A stretch of 64,000 nucleotides of DNA, taken from positions 2,294,001-2,358,000 of the forward strand of contig NC_049565.1 of the NCBI RefSeq assembly GCF_013368755.1. Reading direction: 5' to 3'. The number at the start of each line of letters is the position of its first letter. Position 1 is the first letter of the stretch. Source of the DNA: Talaromyces rugulosus. Its lineage: Eukaryota > Ascomycota > Eurotiomycetes > Eurotiales > Trichocomaceae. The notes under the pieces were generated by a model. That model ran no database searches, was not told the origin of the DNA, and saw only the letters and a list, made by a program, of their open reading frames with translations. Of the stretch, positions 37,655-49,497 are shown piece by piece. A program made the translations under genes and the position numbers.

Positions 37655-40600
37655 TTAGTAACGACCGCGAGGATAGTTGTCTCGCCTCTGTCCAGAATAG
37701 CCGCCGCGCGAATTACTGTTCGGCCGGTAGCCACCTTGCGAGCCATCGTAGTGGTCGCGTTGATTGTACTGGGCAGGATTATTGTAATGACCCTGTTGGC
37801 CTTGAGGGGGGTAGCCATGAGCGCTTCCTTGACCGTAGGAATAACCATTGTTATACCCATGAGGTGGTGGAGGAGGAGGATAATATGCACCACCACCGCC
37901 GACTCGAGGAGGAGGTGGAGGGCCACGCGAATAGCCTCCAGGGCCTGTCGAAGGAGGAGCCCATCCTCCAGCACCGCCCATAGGTGGCGGAACAAATGAC
38001 GGATCCAAGTGAGCAGCAAATGGATTGGCTCGATCATTCGTGGGAGGCCGCCCAGCATTATGGTTCATGTATCCTCCTCGACCGTTTCCATTGCCACCTC
38101 TTCCACCAAAGCGGCCACCGGAACGCGACTTCGCCTTTACGGCGCTGATATCTCCCTGGTCCAATGCTGGGACGGCAAACTGTACTCCCCGAAGAAGCAT
38201 CGACTTATGAAGGTGAGTTGACTTTGGAATTTCGTAATTGACCCTGATATAAGTTAGTAAAAGAAGAATGAAAGTCAAAAAAGAGAATATCACTCACATA
38301 ATAGACCTATCCTCCTCAACAGCAGGCATATCAACATCATAGGGTGGATTTAGCGAGCTATGGGGAATATAATTGTCGTCACGCTCCACTTTCCCAGCTA
38401 GTCCTCCACTGACACGCATGTTGAGTGCGTACTCTGTAGCACCTTGCTTCTTTGAAAAGAAATTGGTAGCCAGCTCCTGGTACAGAGGGTGTTGGTCGCA
38501 AAGAAGCAGCACGTCTTTCCCCATGGTGTTACGTGCCTGTTCTTCCGGACTCAACAGCGGATACTTCTTGTTCATTGCTGCTAGCAGACGGCCTTCATCT
38601 ATGAAAGGTAGTAAAACAACTCCTTGCCAGGCAAATTTCTTGCCATTTAAGTCGACGGGGAAATCTTCAGGGTAAAAGTCGATGATTTCACTGTTGGGAT
38701 CCGACATCAAGTCATGGAAGATTTCAGGAATAGCATGATTCGAGGAGGCCGGCAAAACTCCCATCAACTGCTCATAAGGTCGGAACGGTTTCCCCTTGTC
38801 AAATTTTATGTCCATATCTCCCAAGTCAACGAAATCGGTTGCAAAGGGAGCATAATGATACGGATAATACCAAGTCCAGGACGGACATCCTTGCATGTAA
38901 TAAAGGAGAACCCATTGCAATCCTTCGGCATAGGCTCTTGCAACCTTGTGCCTGAAGCCCACGTCACTAGGGTCAACGTGGAATTTCTGTTCGTAGTATC
39001 TCTCAGTATAACCGTCCTCCCACAGCCGGACTGTATCAGGGGGAGGTTCATCGTTTTCTTTCGTTGGAGGTGGCACTGTGGGCGAGTCTCGCCCGGGGGT
39101 CCCAGCTTCCACATCTTCTGCTGTGTCTTCTGCCTTTCTCTTCCCTAGGACTGATGGCGAGGCCTGCTCGGAATCTTCTGGAGCAGCTTCTGTTTCACCT
39201 GCAGCGCCGTCAGAGGATTCTGCGGTGTCAGGAGTGCCAGTTTTATCTTTCAGGAGCTGGCTTTTAAGAGCAGCAGCGGCACTCTTATTTGCCATGTTCG
39301 CTTTGTATACGGCTCCGCGGTTGACAACCAGACTTTGCGTTAGCTGTCTATCTTGCTTGGACAAATGTCCTCGAGTCGGGGTTATCAGTTCAACCTCGGT
39401 CGAGGCGATAAAACCGTCTCCTGATTTGCGAGACTTTGTGTTGGGTGAGGTGGGTTGAGGATCGGCATTTCCATAGTTCGGGGAGCTTCTGCGACGTTTT
39501 CGAGATTGTTCGTCTTTGCGCATTTTGTCTTCTTCCTTCCTGCGCCGTTCATTGGCAGCTTTTCTGTCATCAGCTTGCTTTCTCCTTTGGAAGATTGACT
39601 TTTCTTGTTTCCCTAAGCCAGTCAAAATCAACTGTGCATGCTTGAGGTTGACAATTCCATCTTGGGTCACGTATCCGTCCATGAGCGGGATGTTTTCGCG
39701 CCATAGAGATATCAACGTATCAATTGCATTTTCTCTAATGTCCAATGAAGGAAGATGCGGCAAGAAATCGTTGCCAACAAAGAAACACATGAAAACCCAG
39801 TCATCCAGAGCTCGTTCCAGGTCAAAGGGAAAGCGCTGTTGAGGCACGTTTAACTCCACAGCAAGATATTCTCGAAGGACAGATACGTTCAGCCAGATGA
39901 ATGGCTTCAAAGATGTAGCTTTGTGTTTTTCATCAAACTCGCCGCTCTTTTCTTTAGCCTGACCCCGGCATTCTTCTGCTTTATGACCTGTCTGGCCACA
40001 GAGACGACAGGTTCTAGGCCTGGACTCTTGAAAGAAGACATCCTCTCGCAAGACTCGGAAATGTGGCTCGTGAGTCGCAAGACCCAACATGATCAAATCG
40101 GCATCCTATTCGTGGAGTTAGTGAGTTTTGAAATGAAAACGAATGATGGTTATTACAGACCAGTCCGTATAGAACATGCCGCGTGTTAGGGTCATGGTTT
40201 GGATCTTGACGCTGAGAGCGAATGAAATTCATAACTTTGTGTTCGCCCTCTCCTGGCACGGTAGCATCACTAATGACGATTTTCATCTTCAAACAATATT
40301 AGTAAACCATTCCAGGGACCATAGACATGAACTCAACAAACCTTCTCCCATGCCGGATCCGTGTTCAGTTTATAAGCTATCCAAAACCTGAGGGATGCAG
40401 CAAGAATATCCATGAATGGTGTGCCGGGTGTAATCACATTGCTAGACAAAATTTAGTGAATGCCATAATTGGATGTATCCAATAATTGCCTTACCTATCC
40501 CAGGTCTTCGTTATCACACTCTCTTGTATCCCTTCATCCTGTTTGATTCCCTTGGCGGCGTTTTGTCGGTCCAGCAATTTCTGAAATTCTTCTTTCTTCT

Positions 40601-41054
40601 CGTCGTTTTCCCTTGCCTCCTGAGCCGAACGGAACCGTCGGGAACGTTGTTGATTCATTTTCGCTCGGGGTGCAACGCCATCTGCGTAAAGAAAACATTA
40701 GAAATCAAATAAAAAAAAGAGGCTACAAATGGTCGAGATCATCATACCAACTGCGATCAGCAATAGCTTCCTCGGGCGAACCATGTTCACCACTCTGTCG
40801 GTGTACTTGAAAATCTCGAGCATCATTTCCTGTTCATTTGCTGGAGGTGGCTTTCCTTCTGGATGAGTACATGGATGGACGATACCATTCATGTCCAAAT
40901 AGAGGTTATCCATTTCTTCGCCATTTGGGTTCGGCCTAGTCGTGTCAACCGGAATAACTTCGCCATCGACTTCATATGGCTGTTCCTCGATCACCGGAGA
41001 GATGATCTTCGGATACTTGTTGGAAAGCCAACGGAAAAGTGCGGGGACACCCAT
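37655..41054 (-). CDS. RAT1: 5'-3' exoribonuclease 2 (RAT1/XRN2)
   Basis: Six exons: 40748-41054, 40495-40681, 40342-40441, 40161-40286, 38298-40105, 37655-38243; 1038 aa, introns 53-66 nt. RAT1 degrades 5'-monophosphate RNA in the nucleus, matures rRNA and snoRNAs, and terminates RNA polymerase II. Diagnostic parts: start [20 protein letters not shown], acidic active-site residues in [16 protein letters not shown] and [19 protein letters not shown], then [19 protein letters not shown] joined across exons 4-5. A CCHC knuckle ([14 protein letters not shown]) follows, as in filamentous fungi, and then [18 protein letters not shown]. The last exon gives [15 protein letters not shown], then a Gly/Arg/Tyr-rich RGG-type tail. 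The start is the MGVP ATG; a CTG-like upstream extension is ignored. Two donors (GTTTGT, GTCTGT) are weak but restore frame. Confidence 0.95.
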
Positions 41055-41518
41055 GGCTGCAAGTCGCAATAATTCGACTTTTTCTTGATTGTTTCCTCGA
41101 CCGAGTGATTGCCCATCGACGACAGTCGGGCCTGGAATATGATCGCAAGTAAACCCGAAACGACGACGCGACTAAAAATCGAACTGCACTTGGAGGATAT
41201 GGCGCAACAATAAGCGGCAAAAAAGACTCTGATTCAGCGTGGAAGCTGAACCTGGTTAACAGAAAGATGCGCTTCTTCGAAGGACTACAATGCGACGGAA
41301 GGCTCGGCACTAAGTTTTTCCGGTTTAGGTTTAAGGCTTAGAGTAGGGTCTAATCCGGAACAGGAAAAGCTTAAACACCGGTGCGCATGCGGCAATCAGT
41401 TACTTGGCCTCAGAGTCATTGAAAATAACAAACCACTTCGAAGGACGCCAGCTTATATTTTCTGCTCAGATGTATTAGCTACGGATTGTGGTCTAGATGA
41501 CCATGATCAGCATTCAGA
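41055..41518. promoter_or_regulatory. RAT1-USO1 divergent promoter
   Basis: 464 bp between divergent starts. Mixed composition, no strong TATA box, no repeat. A minus-strand frame through 41310 is an upstream extension of the RAT1 frame region and is not supported. Confidence 0.45.
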
Positions 41519-44500
41519 ATGTTCCGCATACTCGAATCCCAGGCGCCGGCCAAACAGACCGCTACGGATGCGATCACCACACTCTCTGGTAGACTCCAGA
41601 GCGCAACATTGCTAGAGGACCGAAGAGCTGCAATTCTTGGACTGAGAAGCTTCGCAAAGACATACCCCGCAAGCGTCGCATCTGGTTCGTTGCGAGACTT
41701 GATTTCTAGCATTAGCAAAGATGCCGAAGATGTTGATACGATCAAAGTGGTCTTGGAGACCTTGTTAATGTTGTTCTCTCCGGACGAAAAAAGCGTTAGT
41801 TGTCTTATCTGAGAGTGGGCTTGATTATTGGCGGCTAATTATATATAAAGCCTGAAGCTTCAGAAGAGATTGTTTTATGGCTTGCGGACGAGTTCACGCA
41901 GGTGAGGGAATTCACAAACAAACAACTCAATGGATTTGCAATTTGACCGTATGTATAGCGCCAAGACAATATTACAGCTCTGCTTGACCTCCTTGAAACA
42001 CGAGACTTCTATTCCCGGCTTTACTCGTTGCAATTGATCTCGTCAATATCTTCCGCACGACCAGACCGTACACAAGAATGCATTTTCACCGCGCCTCTGG
42101 GTATCTCCAGATTAGTCAATGTGCTTTCCGATGCTAGGGAGCCTGTTCGAAATGGTATGTTTCGAAGATACTGCGCTTGTATTAACCTGCTAACACCGCT
42201 TTTCTAAATAGAGGCGCTGGTCCTTTTGATTGCCCTCACTCCCTCGTCGGCCGAACTACAGAAACTTGTTGCATTCGAAAATGCCTTTGACCGAGCTTTC
42301 GAATTGATTGAAGCCGAGGGTTCGCTATCTCATGGATCTGAAGTTGTCGAGGACTGCCTATCTTTGTTGGCAAACCTACTTCGATTAAATGTTTCCAACC
42401 AGTCCTACTTCAGAGAGACTGGGTGTGTCAAGAAGCTTGCGGCACTTTTAAGCGAAATAACAGTACCCAAGGAAGAGCAAGAAGAGCTACCACCATGGTC
42501 TATCGCTCGGCGAGACAAAAATATCTGGGGCTTACTGGCTATCATCCAATTGTTTCTTGTTAGAGGGGGGATCCAGAAAATCAACCAAACTGCATTTTGG
42601 CAAGCTGGAGTCATGGAGCAGGTGCTTCTGATAGCTTTTAGCAAAGACTTTGGGATACATATCATAGCCATGGTTAGTATTCTTGCCTTCTGCACGTGAA
42701 TTTGTATACTAATTCGCTTTCAAGGCCCTAGAGACATGTGCTGGTTTGATCCGCGGAAACTCGACACTTCAAGAAAAGTTTGCAGATATTGAAGTTTCTT
42801 GGAAAACCGATCCTAACACATCTGACACACCGAATGGTACTCCCAAGGCAAAAACGTCTGTTCGAATTAACGTTATCGAAGCTTTACTCAAGCTAGCACT
42901 GGAGCCTGCTCCCGTTTTCGCCTTGAACGCACGCCTTGCAGCAGGCGAATGCATCAAGGCTTTCTTCGCTAAACATACTGGAATTCGGCTACATGTTCTG
43001 CGGAGAGCTATCGATGGGCACGTAAGCGGAAACGACCAAATTCCAAATATATTGAGTGTGTTGCTCGAAGCCCCAGAGTCTCGAGCGAACATTGACCCAT
43101 ATCGCAATTGGATCGGCTCTGTTCTAATGTTCCACCTTGTCTTTGAAGACCCAGAGGCTAAAGCCCTCGCCATGAAAGTCACAGAAGGAAACGCGGAAAA
43201 AGGCGAAGAAGTTGTTACTTGCATCCAAACAATCGCTGGAAACCTAACGACAGGTATGCAGCGTGGCGACGATGAGCGAATATCTATTGGGTATTTGATG
43301 CTTTTGTCTGGTTGGTTGTTTGAGGATCCTGATGCTGTTAATGATTTCCTCGGTGAAGGCAGCATTATTCAAAGTCTTGTCCAAGAAATCAAGCAGAGTG
43401 GTGTCGGCAACGTCCTAGTCTCTGGTCTTTGCTCTGTCCTGTTAGGCATCATCTACGAGTTTTCGACAAAAGATTCGCCTATCCCACGCGAGACTATTCA
43501 CAACGTACTAACTAGCAGGCTTGGTAGAGAACAGTACATTGACAAGATCACCAAGCTTCGGGAAGACCCATTCATTCGAGATTTTGAGGTCCTGCCACGA
43601 ACGAGTCGAGGTGATCACGATGGTGGATTGCCTGATATTTTCTTTGACGGGACCTTCATTGAGTTCATCAAGGACAACTTCCATCGCCTGATACGAGCAA
43701 TCGATCGTGAACCAGGACTGGAAATCCCAATCATCACAAACGGGATTCAAAAAGGGATTTCAAGAGAGTTGGTCGATTCCCTCCGGGCACAAGTGGAAGA
43801 CCGAAGCCAGTTAATCCAGAAATTGGAAACGGATTTGTTGAATCTACAACAGAAGCTTGAGCAGGAGCAACTTGACCACCGGCGCACTAGGGAATCAACC
43901 AATCACGAGGTATCTCGGATAAAGCAAATCAACGAGAGTTTGCAAAAGACTCACGAAATGGAAGGATCGAAGCTCGAAGGGCAGTACAAGCAAATACACC
44001 AAAACCTACAGAAAGACCATGAAGCAGAACTATCAAAGCTGGGAGAACAGCACACGCAAATGCATCAAACCCTACAGAAGGATCACGAAGCGGAACTGTC
44101 AAAGCTGGAAGAACAGCACAGGCAAAACCGAAACGATTTGCTTAAACAACATGGTGAGCAGTTGCGAGCCATCGATAGTCAGTTGAAAGAAACTACTGCA
44201 GATTACGAGAAGAAAAGCGCAAAATTGCGGCAGCGCCATGAGGATGAAGTGGCGGACCTTAAGAAGTCCATCGCTGCTCTAGAAGCAGATCTCCACAAAG
44301 CAACCGAGGATCATACCCGAGCCCAGAAAGCTGTCGAAGAAGAATACTCGGGCAGAGCCTCTACCATGGAAAGTCGGATCAAGGAAGCCGAGAAGCGAGC
44401 CGAGGAGGCTGAAAAGAAAGCTCAACGAGGGGCAGAAGAGCTTCAAAGGGTCAAGGAGGAGACTCAAGGTGGAGGCAAAGAGCTCAAAGACGCCAAAGAT

Positions 44501-44850
44501 AAGATTCAAACGGTAGAAAGGGAACTTCAAAAGGCCCAAGAAAAAAGCCGGGCATTACAGAAAGAACTTGAAGAAGCTAGAGACACGACGCAAGCAGCCC
44601 AGAGCGATCTCGAGGGAGCAGAGAAGGCCAAGAAAGAAGCCCAGGGTGAATTGGAAGACCTGCTTATTGTATTTGGCGACCTCGAAACCAAAAGAAAGGC
44701 GGAAAAAGTACGTAAACCTGACTGTTTTGAAGATGCAAGACCTAACGAACTTTACAGAACCGACTTAAAGAACTTGGAGAAGAAGTGTCTGAAGACGAGG
44801 AAGACGAAAACGAAGATGAAGATGAAGACGAGGGCGACGATGTGGATTGA
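41519..44850 (+). CDS. USO1: ER-Golgi vesicle tether Uso1/p115
   Basis: Six exons: 41519-41794, 41851-41901, 41959-42154, 42212-42672, 42725-44707, 44758-44850; 1019 aa, introns 50-57 nt. Uso1 tethers COPII vesicles to the cis-Golgi. The N-terminal 640 residues form the armadillo-like head (LLEDRRAAILGLRSFAKTYP; NIWGLLAIIQLFLVRGGIQK; HLVFEDPEAKALAMKVTEG), ending with the conserved FIKDNFHRLIRAIDREP. From about residue 680 it is a long coiled coil, including a 22-residue tandem repeat. The short last exon encodes an acidic tail (SEDEEDENEDEDEDEGDDVD), the feature that binds Golgi partners in p115. Without that last splice the frame would continue into non-homologous sequence to 45013. Confidence 0.93.
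43940..44137 (+). repeat. In-frame 66-bp tandem repeat in USO1 coiled coil
   Basis: Three units of 22 codons: 43940-44005 (LQKTHEMEGSKL...), 44006-44071 and 44072-44137 (both LQKDHEAELSKL...). The last two are nearly identical at DNA level, the first is diverged, and a fourth faint unit follows. The register of 22 is three heptads plus one residue. Confidence 0.88.
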
Positions 44851-45153
44851 ACCTAATGTCAATATTCAGGAGCCTGTGAGAATACCCATCTATCGAGTAA
44901 ATAGAGGATCGCATACTGCATTTAGTATCGTCCATAATATAGCTGGGAAAATGATTACAATGAACGATTTATTTGCTGTGGCTGTAAATAGACGCTCGGA
45001 CCAGGTGCGTTGAAATAAGCGGCGGGGGATGAGGGCACTCCGTGACTCACCCCGCTATCTTTTTCCGTTGTGTCGAAACTTTTCATCTTTGCACACCACA
45101 CACCCTTCTGCAACCAACTGACAGTGAGGCCGTTTTTGAATATCGTGCCAGTC
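44851..45153. promoter_or_regulatory. USO1 3' flank and IleRS promoter
   Basis: 303 bp. Contains the TGACTCA site at 45043-45049 and a CA-rich stretch just before the IleRS start. Confidence 0.5.
45043..45049. promoter_or_regulatory. Gcn4/CpcA site upstream of isoleucyl-tRNA synthetase
   Basis: TGACTCA, perfect consensus, 105 bp before the start codon. Yeast ILS1 is under general amino-acid control, so a functional CpcA site is likely. Confidence 0.7.
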
Positions 45154-48100
45154 ATGTCTGTTGATTTTCCCGCCGAAGAGGAGGCCATCCTCAAGCGGTG
45201 GAGGGAAATTGATGCCTTTCGGCGACAGGTAGAACTTTCCAAGGGCAAGAAGCCGTACAGTGAGTCACCTTTCAAAGAGGCCTTCAGAAGTGAACAATCG
45301 CTCATGGTGTAAAATAACAGCTTTTTACGATGGCCCTCCTTTCGCGACCGGGCTTCCCCATTACGGTCACCTGCTCGCCAGTACCATCAAGGTAATTATC
45401 TTGTTATCATAGTTTCGATTTGACTACTATAGCTCTTGATTCGATACTAACTTGCTCTGTTTAGGATATCATCCCCCGATACTTTTCCATGACGGGCCAC
45501 TACTGTGAGCGAAGATTTGGCTGGGGTATTTGGCACCTTTTTTCCAATGCGACGAGACTTTCACTGACGAAGAAAAAAAGACACCCATGGCGTTCCGATC
45601 GAACACGAGATAGACAAGAAGCTAGGGATGTCTGGTTCGCAAGCCGTTGAGAAAATTGGTATTGCTCAATACAATGCCGAATGTCGCGCAATTGTCATGA
45701 GATTTGCCGGTGAATGGCGGCAGACCATTGAAAGGCTAGGTCGTTGGATCGATTTCGACAATCCGTATCGCACATTAGATTTCACTTTCATGGAATCTGT
45801 CTGGTGGGTTTTCAAGCAATTAGCGGACAAGGACCTAGTATATCGTGGATATCGGGTGATGCCGTATTCTACTGCGTTGAACACCCCTCTTAGCAACTTC
45901 GAGGCTAGTCAAAATTATCGTGATGTGACAGACCCGGCTGTTGTGGTTTCGTTTCCTCTGGCCGACGACCCGAATGTGAACCTCCTGGCATGGACTACGA
46001 CACCATGGACACTTCCATCCAATACTGGCCTTTGTGTGAACCCAGACTTCGAATACGTGAAGATTCTCGACGAGGCGTCAGGAAAGCACTACATTCTCAT
46101 GGAAACTCTTCTGCGCACACTCTACAAAGACCCAAAGAAGGCAAAATACAAGGTGGTCGAACGTTTCCAAGGTTCAACCATGAAAGGTTGGAGATATGAG
46201 CCACTCTTCGATTATTTCCAAGAGGAATTTAAAGATTCTGGGTTCCGCGTCTGGTTGGACGGATACGTCACATCTGACGCAGGTACAGGAATTGTCCATC
46301 AGGCCCCTGCATTTGGTGAAGATGATTACAGAATTGCTGTTGAAAATGGGGTCGTTACCGATGTCAGACTTCCTCCCAACCCAGTGGACCAAAATGGAAA
46401 CTTTACATCCGAAGTTCGGGATTTCTCTGGACAGCACGTCAAAGCCGCAGACAGACCTATCATCAAGCATCTCAAAGGAACAGGCCGATTGATCGTCGAT
46501 GGGCAGATTACTCACAGTTATCCATTCTGTTGGCGGTCTGACACTCCTTTAATTTACAGGGCTGTTCCGGCATGGTTTGTGAAGGTTGGACCGGTCATCC
46601 CAACAATGCTTGAGGGCATTGAAAAGTCTCACTGGGTGCCGTCTTTCGTCAAGGAAAAGCGCTTCGCCAACTGGATCCAGAATGCCAGAGACTGGAATAT
46701 CGCCAGAAATCGATACTGGGGAACCCCCATTCCACTTTGGGCCAGCGATGATTTCAAAGAGCTCGTTGCCATCGGCAGTGTCGCAGAGTTGAAGGAATTA
46801 AGCGGCTACGAGGGAGATCTTACCGACTTACATCGGGATTCTATCGATCACATCACCATTCCTAGCAAGCAAGGGAAGGGCCAGCTTCGTCGTATCCCTG
46901 AAGTTTTCGATTGCTGGTTTGAGAGTGGATCTATGCCATACGGAGCCTCACACTATCCATTTGAACGGGAATCGGAGTTCCAAGACTCCTTTCCGGCCCA
47001 GTTCATTGCAGAGGGTCTTGGTAAGTAAATTGTTCTTCTGTTCCCGTCCAACGCTGATTTGTTGATAGACCAAACCCGTGGCTGGTTTTATACCCTGTCC
47101 GTCCTAGGCTGCCATTTATTCGGAAAACTGCCTTACCAGAATGTCATTGTCAATGGTATTGTGTTGGCTGAAGACGGCAAGAAGATGTCCAAGCGATTGA
47201 AGAATTACCCTGACCCGACTTTGGTAATGGATCGGTATGGCTCAGATGCTCTGCGACTCTATTTGATCAATTCTCCCGTCGTTCGAGCCGAAACGTTGAG
47301 GTTTAAGGAGTCTGGCGTGAAGGACATTATCTCTAAAGTTCTCCTGCCTTTGTGGAATAGCTACAAGTTCTTTGAGGGACAAGTAGCCTTGCTGAAGAAA
47401 ATCGAGAACATTGACTACATTTTTGACCCGAAGGCCGAGGTGAATAATACCAATGTCATGGATCGGTGGATCTTGGCTAGTTGCCAAAGTCTTCTCAAAT
47501 TTGTCAACCAAGAGATGAACAGCTACCGCCTCTATACTGTTGTTCCCAGGCTGCTCGAACTCATTGACAACACCACAAACTGGTACATTAGATTCAACCG
47601 AAAGCGCCTCAAGGGTGAGTATGGTGTTGATGATACCCAGCATGCGCTCAACACTCTATTTGAGGTTTTATACACAATTGTCCGTGGCCTTGCTCCATTC
47701 ACTCCGTTCTTGACGGACAATATCTACCTGCGACTTCTTCCCCATATACCCCAGGATCTACGCGGAGAAGACGATCGCAGTGTTCACTTCCAGCCCTACC
47801 CTCAAGTCCGCGAAGAACTCTTTGATGAGGAGGTTGAAAGACGTGTGTCGAGGATGCAGAAAGTCATTGAACTCGCTAGAACTTCTCGTGAGCGGAAGAA
47901 TCTGGCGCTGAGAACGCCTCTGAAGACGTTGGTCGTCATTCATCAGGATCAGCAATACCTGGACGATGTCAAATCTCTTCAGACATACATCACTGAGGAA
48001 CTGAACTTGCGAGACCTTGTTCTGTCTTCAGATGAAAAGAAATACAATGTGCAATACCGTGTCACAGCAGACTGGCCTACGCTTGGCAAGAAGCTCAAGA

Positions 48101-48630
48101 AGGATGTTCAAAAGGTCAAAAAAGCTCTGCCGTCCTTGACAAGCGATGATGTCAAACGATTTGTGGCGGAGAAAAAGATCGTTGTTGATGGCATTGAGCT
48201 TGTTGAAGGGGATTTGGTGGTTAGACGCGATCTAGCCGAAGATGAGGCGTCACAAAACATGGAGCCCAACACCGACAATGACGTTTTGACAATTCTGGAC
48301 GCTAATGTCTACCCCGAGCTGGCAGATGAGGGTCTGGGACGAGAAGTCGTTAGTCGCGTTCAAAGACTACGAAAGAAGGCCGGTCTACTTGCTACGGACG
48401 ATGTCAAAATGGAGTACAAAGTCCTTTCAGACCCCGATGATATTGGACTAAACAATGTATTCCATACGCAAGCGGTAGCGATGGAGAAAGTGCTGCGTCG
48501 ACCAATTGACAAGCATGTGGTGACACATATCGAGGGCGAAATTCCAAAGGAAGAGGAGGCTGGGCTCATTTTGGAGGAAGAACAGGAGATCCAAAAAGCG
48601 ACCTTCTTGCTTAGACTATTGAAGCTATGA
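45154..48630 (+). CDS. ILS1: Isoleucyl-tRNA synthetase, cytosolic
   Basis: Five exons: 45154-45259, 45321-45391, 45465-45525, 45581-47020, 47069-48630; 1079 aa, introns 48-73 nt. A class I synthetase that charges tRNA-Ile in the cytosol. The HIGH-type motif is PHYGH at residues 48-52, inside [20 protein letters not shown]. The tRNA-sensing region [17 protein letters not shown] follows. The editing domain includes [20 protein letters not shown] and [16 protein letters not shown]. The KMSKS-type motif is KMSKR at residues 598-602. The C-terminal part has the anticodon-binding helices ([20 protein letters not shown]). The early exons are small but required: the first two conserved blocks are split by introns 1-3. 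There is no mitochondrial presequence, and length fits the cytosolic form. Confidence 0.96.
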
Positions 48631-48752
48631 TTGAACGGAGACTTACTCCGCCTATGTCAATTAAAATCGGAAAAAAAAAAGTTTCTGTAATGTCTAGCCT
48701 AGTGTTTAGAGACCCAACTGATCTGTGATTTTTCTCTGTTCTATGTATCCTT

Positions 48753-49040
48753 TTATTTCTTTTTGGAGGCGGCCTACAGCCCATATTAGTTCAACACTCT
48801 AGAGCCGTAGAGGATTATCCTACCAAGAAACAATCCTTTAGTCTCATAAATTCCTTAGCACACATGTCTTTCTGAACGGCATTGTAGTCGGCAACGACAC
48901 ATTTGCCATACGCTGCGGCCTGTACGTACAACTTTAGTAGAGATTCGACGAGACAAAACTAGAAAAAAAGATCGTACCTCGGTGGAGCACTGCGCGGCGG
49001 CTTGAGCAAACTTCTCGATGGGCCGAGCTCTGCCGGACAT
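48753..49040 (-). CDS. NDUFAF8-like twin CX9C protein, complex I assembly factor
   Basis: Three exons: 48978-49040, 48824-48919, 48753-48773; only 59 aa, introns 58 and 50 nt. The protein starts MSGRARPIEKFAQAAAQC and carries two perfect CX9C motifs, Cys18-Cys28 (CSTEAAAYGKC) and Cys41-Cys51 (CAKEFMRLKDC), ending FLAASKKK. Spacing and the AAAYG-C-V...C-E--L--C pattern match NDUFAF8 (C17orf89), which works with NDUFAF5 in mitochondrial complex I assembly and is imported by the Mia40 disulfide relay. The final exon is 21 nt; without it the frame ends VG. A 151-codon unspliced frame over the same bases is not the gene. The match is from memory of the family pattern. Confidence 0.82.
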
Positions 49041-49497
49041 GATTGCAAACCGGCAGCCTTGATACAGGCTGTTGTTATTGACAGATTCGTTCTTGATGTA
49101 TGCAACAATAATGCACATGTTCGCCATGTCAAACCGCCGACTAAAGCAAGCGCCAAGACTTTTGGACGGCACACGTGACGTAAAACCGGAGATTGGCTGC
49201 ACTCTAATCGGGCGGGTCCACAGGGCGGCGCGCATCGCAGCGGCTCCGCCTGCCCGGAATGTTTTGTCGCGACTCGAAGCGGTCAAAAATAGCCATGACA
49301 ACAACAACACAACACTGCCTCTATTGAAGACCCTCGGTTTTGGATAGGTTTGCGCCGAGACTGGTCACTTGCAGCTCTTGGAATGATATATTGACAGCGC
49401 TTTCTTCACTTACCTCACCATTTTTGTATGAACTCGATCGTCGCGATGATCTTGGGCGCAGCTTCAGAGAAATGCTCCATAGGTTGACACTCTTCCG
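49041..49497. promoter_or_regulatory. NDUFAF8-like / SFI1 divergent promoter
   Basis: 457 bp, GC-rich in the centre (49190-49260), with no recognised motif beyond general composition. Small frames here are shadows. Confidence 0.4.

Noticed and set aside
48855..49310. 151-codon minus-strand frame
   Set aside because: It ignores the two introns of the NDUFAF8-like gene and begins in its promoter; only its middle is real coding sequence.
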